A DNA stretch of 22,429 nucleotides from a virus, in IMG/VR virus record IMGVR_UViG_3300044675_004892, positions 1 through 22,429 of that record; one strand, given 5' to 3'. Under the pieces are notes generated by a model, which saw nothing but the letters and a program-made list of their open reading frames with translations, searched no databases and was not told the origin of the DNA. The translations under genes were made by a program, and so were the position numbers. Below, piece by piece: positions 21,868 to 22,429 of the stretch; within the stretch, counting starts at the first letter, position 1, and each line of letters opens with the position of its first letter.

Positions 21868-22429
21868 ATGAGCAAATTAAAAGAAACAATCAAAAAAGCA
21901 CTGGAGAAAACCTATTGGGTAAATTCAGTTGGTGAATTTAAGAACCCTTCCGACTACCCTCAAGAATTTGAACAGAAATTTGGTAATATTTCTCTGAATA
22001 CGATTGTACTTGATGATTATCTAATAGATGCTCGAAGACTCGATGATATTCATGATCTTTTCAAAAGATGGAAATTTGATGTAACTCATCAATATAAAAT
22101 CAATGATTTCAAATCTGGATATTATTTTAATGAATTTTTATATTTGATGGTTCGTTGTAATTTCGGTTTACCTGAAAACAAAATTAATAAAGAAGATGAT
22201 GATGATGATATAGAATTTATTTCTATGGAAAGTGGAGTCGTTTCCATATCGTTTTGCCCTCTTCTTAAAAATAAAAATGCCATTGAAAAATTGCTAGAGG
22301 AGTTAATCGACATGAATGTTCTTTTTATTCCTGATTCGGAGAAGAACTTTTACATGATCGCTCAGAATGCTCAAGGTTTGTATAAACAAAAGACCACTTT
22401 CAATAATATTGAAATTAAAGACGGGCGAT
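21868..22429 (+). CDS. Hypothetical protein, 3'-partial
   Basis: The ATG at 21868 follows the helicase stop by one base, and the frame stays open to the end of the window (187 codons), so the gene is truncated by the window. No family is recognised in the visible part. It contains IVLDDYLIDARRLDDIHDLF (helical) and a short acidic run of five Asp at about 111-115. VVSISFCPLL and FYMIAQNAQGLYKQ suggest an alpha/beta domain. A catalytic domain may follow beyond the window. Close spacing argues for co-transcription with the helicase. Confidence 0.7.
   Translation, partial: MSKLKETIKKALEKTYWVNSVGEFKNPSDYPQEFEQKFGNISLNTIVLDDYLIDARRLDDIHDLFKRWKFDVTHQYKINDFKSGYYFNEFLYLMVRCNFGLPENKINKEDDDDDIEFISMESGVVSISFCPLLKNKNAIEKLLEELIDMNVLFIPDSEKNFYMIAQNAQGLYKQKTTFNNIEIKDGR

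Overview
The window looks like part of a tailed bacteriophage genome, AT-rich and almost completely coding. Genes overlap by a few bases (ATGA or GTGA junctions) or are separated by very short gaps. Phage markers are a PhoH-like ATPase, a short protein resembling the small T4-type clamp-loader subunit (gp62), a GroES-like co-chaperonin, a DinG/XPD-type helicase, an orphan DNA methyltransferase, and a block of small charged or acidic proteins typical of T4-like structural regions. No tRNA, rRNA, transposase, integrase or CRISPR array was seen. Starts in the window almost all lack a Shine-Dalgarno sequence, which suggests a host that does not rely on it (Bacteroidota is one possibility). That is an inference only.

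Layout. (1) Bases 1-2549: six small forward genes, probably virion or assembly proteins. They include an aspartyl protease of the retropepsin/RimK-associated type and a protein ending in a Thr/Pro repeat tail encoded by four 18-bp tandem repeats. (2) 2579-3319, reverse: PhoH-like ATPase. (3) 3382-15539, forward: one long translationally coupled operon. It holds a P-loop kinase-like protein followed by glycosyltransferases of several folds (GT2-like, galactosyltransferase-7C-like, GT17, two GT11-like, GT25), three sugar- or small-molecule-type methyltransferases, a DUF3431-like protein, and a nucleotide-sugar 4,6-dehydratase plus RmlD-like reductase. A DNA methyltransferase and the clamp-loader-like gene are embedded in it. 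(4) 15577-16835, reverse: a sulfotransferase and a GT2 glycosyltransferase. At the left edge of this block a 26-codon forward remnant of a different sulfotransferase (HIPNAGRGSI motif) runs into the reverse gene, which marks a recombination junction. (5) 16917-18989, forward: GDP-mannose 4,6-dehydratase and GDP-L-fucose synthase with their own promoter region. (6) 19040-22429, forward: GroES-like co-chaperonin, two small proteins, the helicase, and a gene that runs off the window.

How it fits together. Gmd and Fcl convert GDP-mannose to GDP-L-fucose, the usual donor of GT11 fucosyltransferases, two of which are present. The dehydratase/reductase pair probably makes a second 6-deoxy sugar nucleotide. 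The other glycosyltransferases, methyltransferases and the sulfotransferase could build and decorate an oligosaccharide. The phage therefore appears to carry a largely self-sufficient glycan-synthesis island. The acceptor (virion protein, host surface polysaccharide or modified DNA) cannot be read from the sequence. The Thr/Pro-rich tail at 2250-2330 is one speculative candidate.
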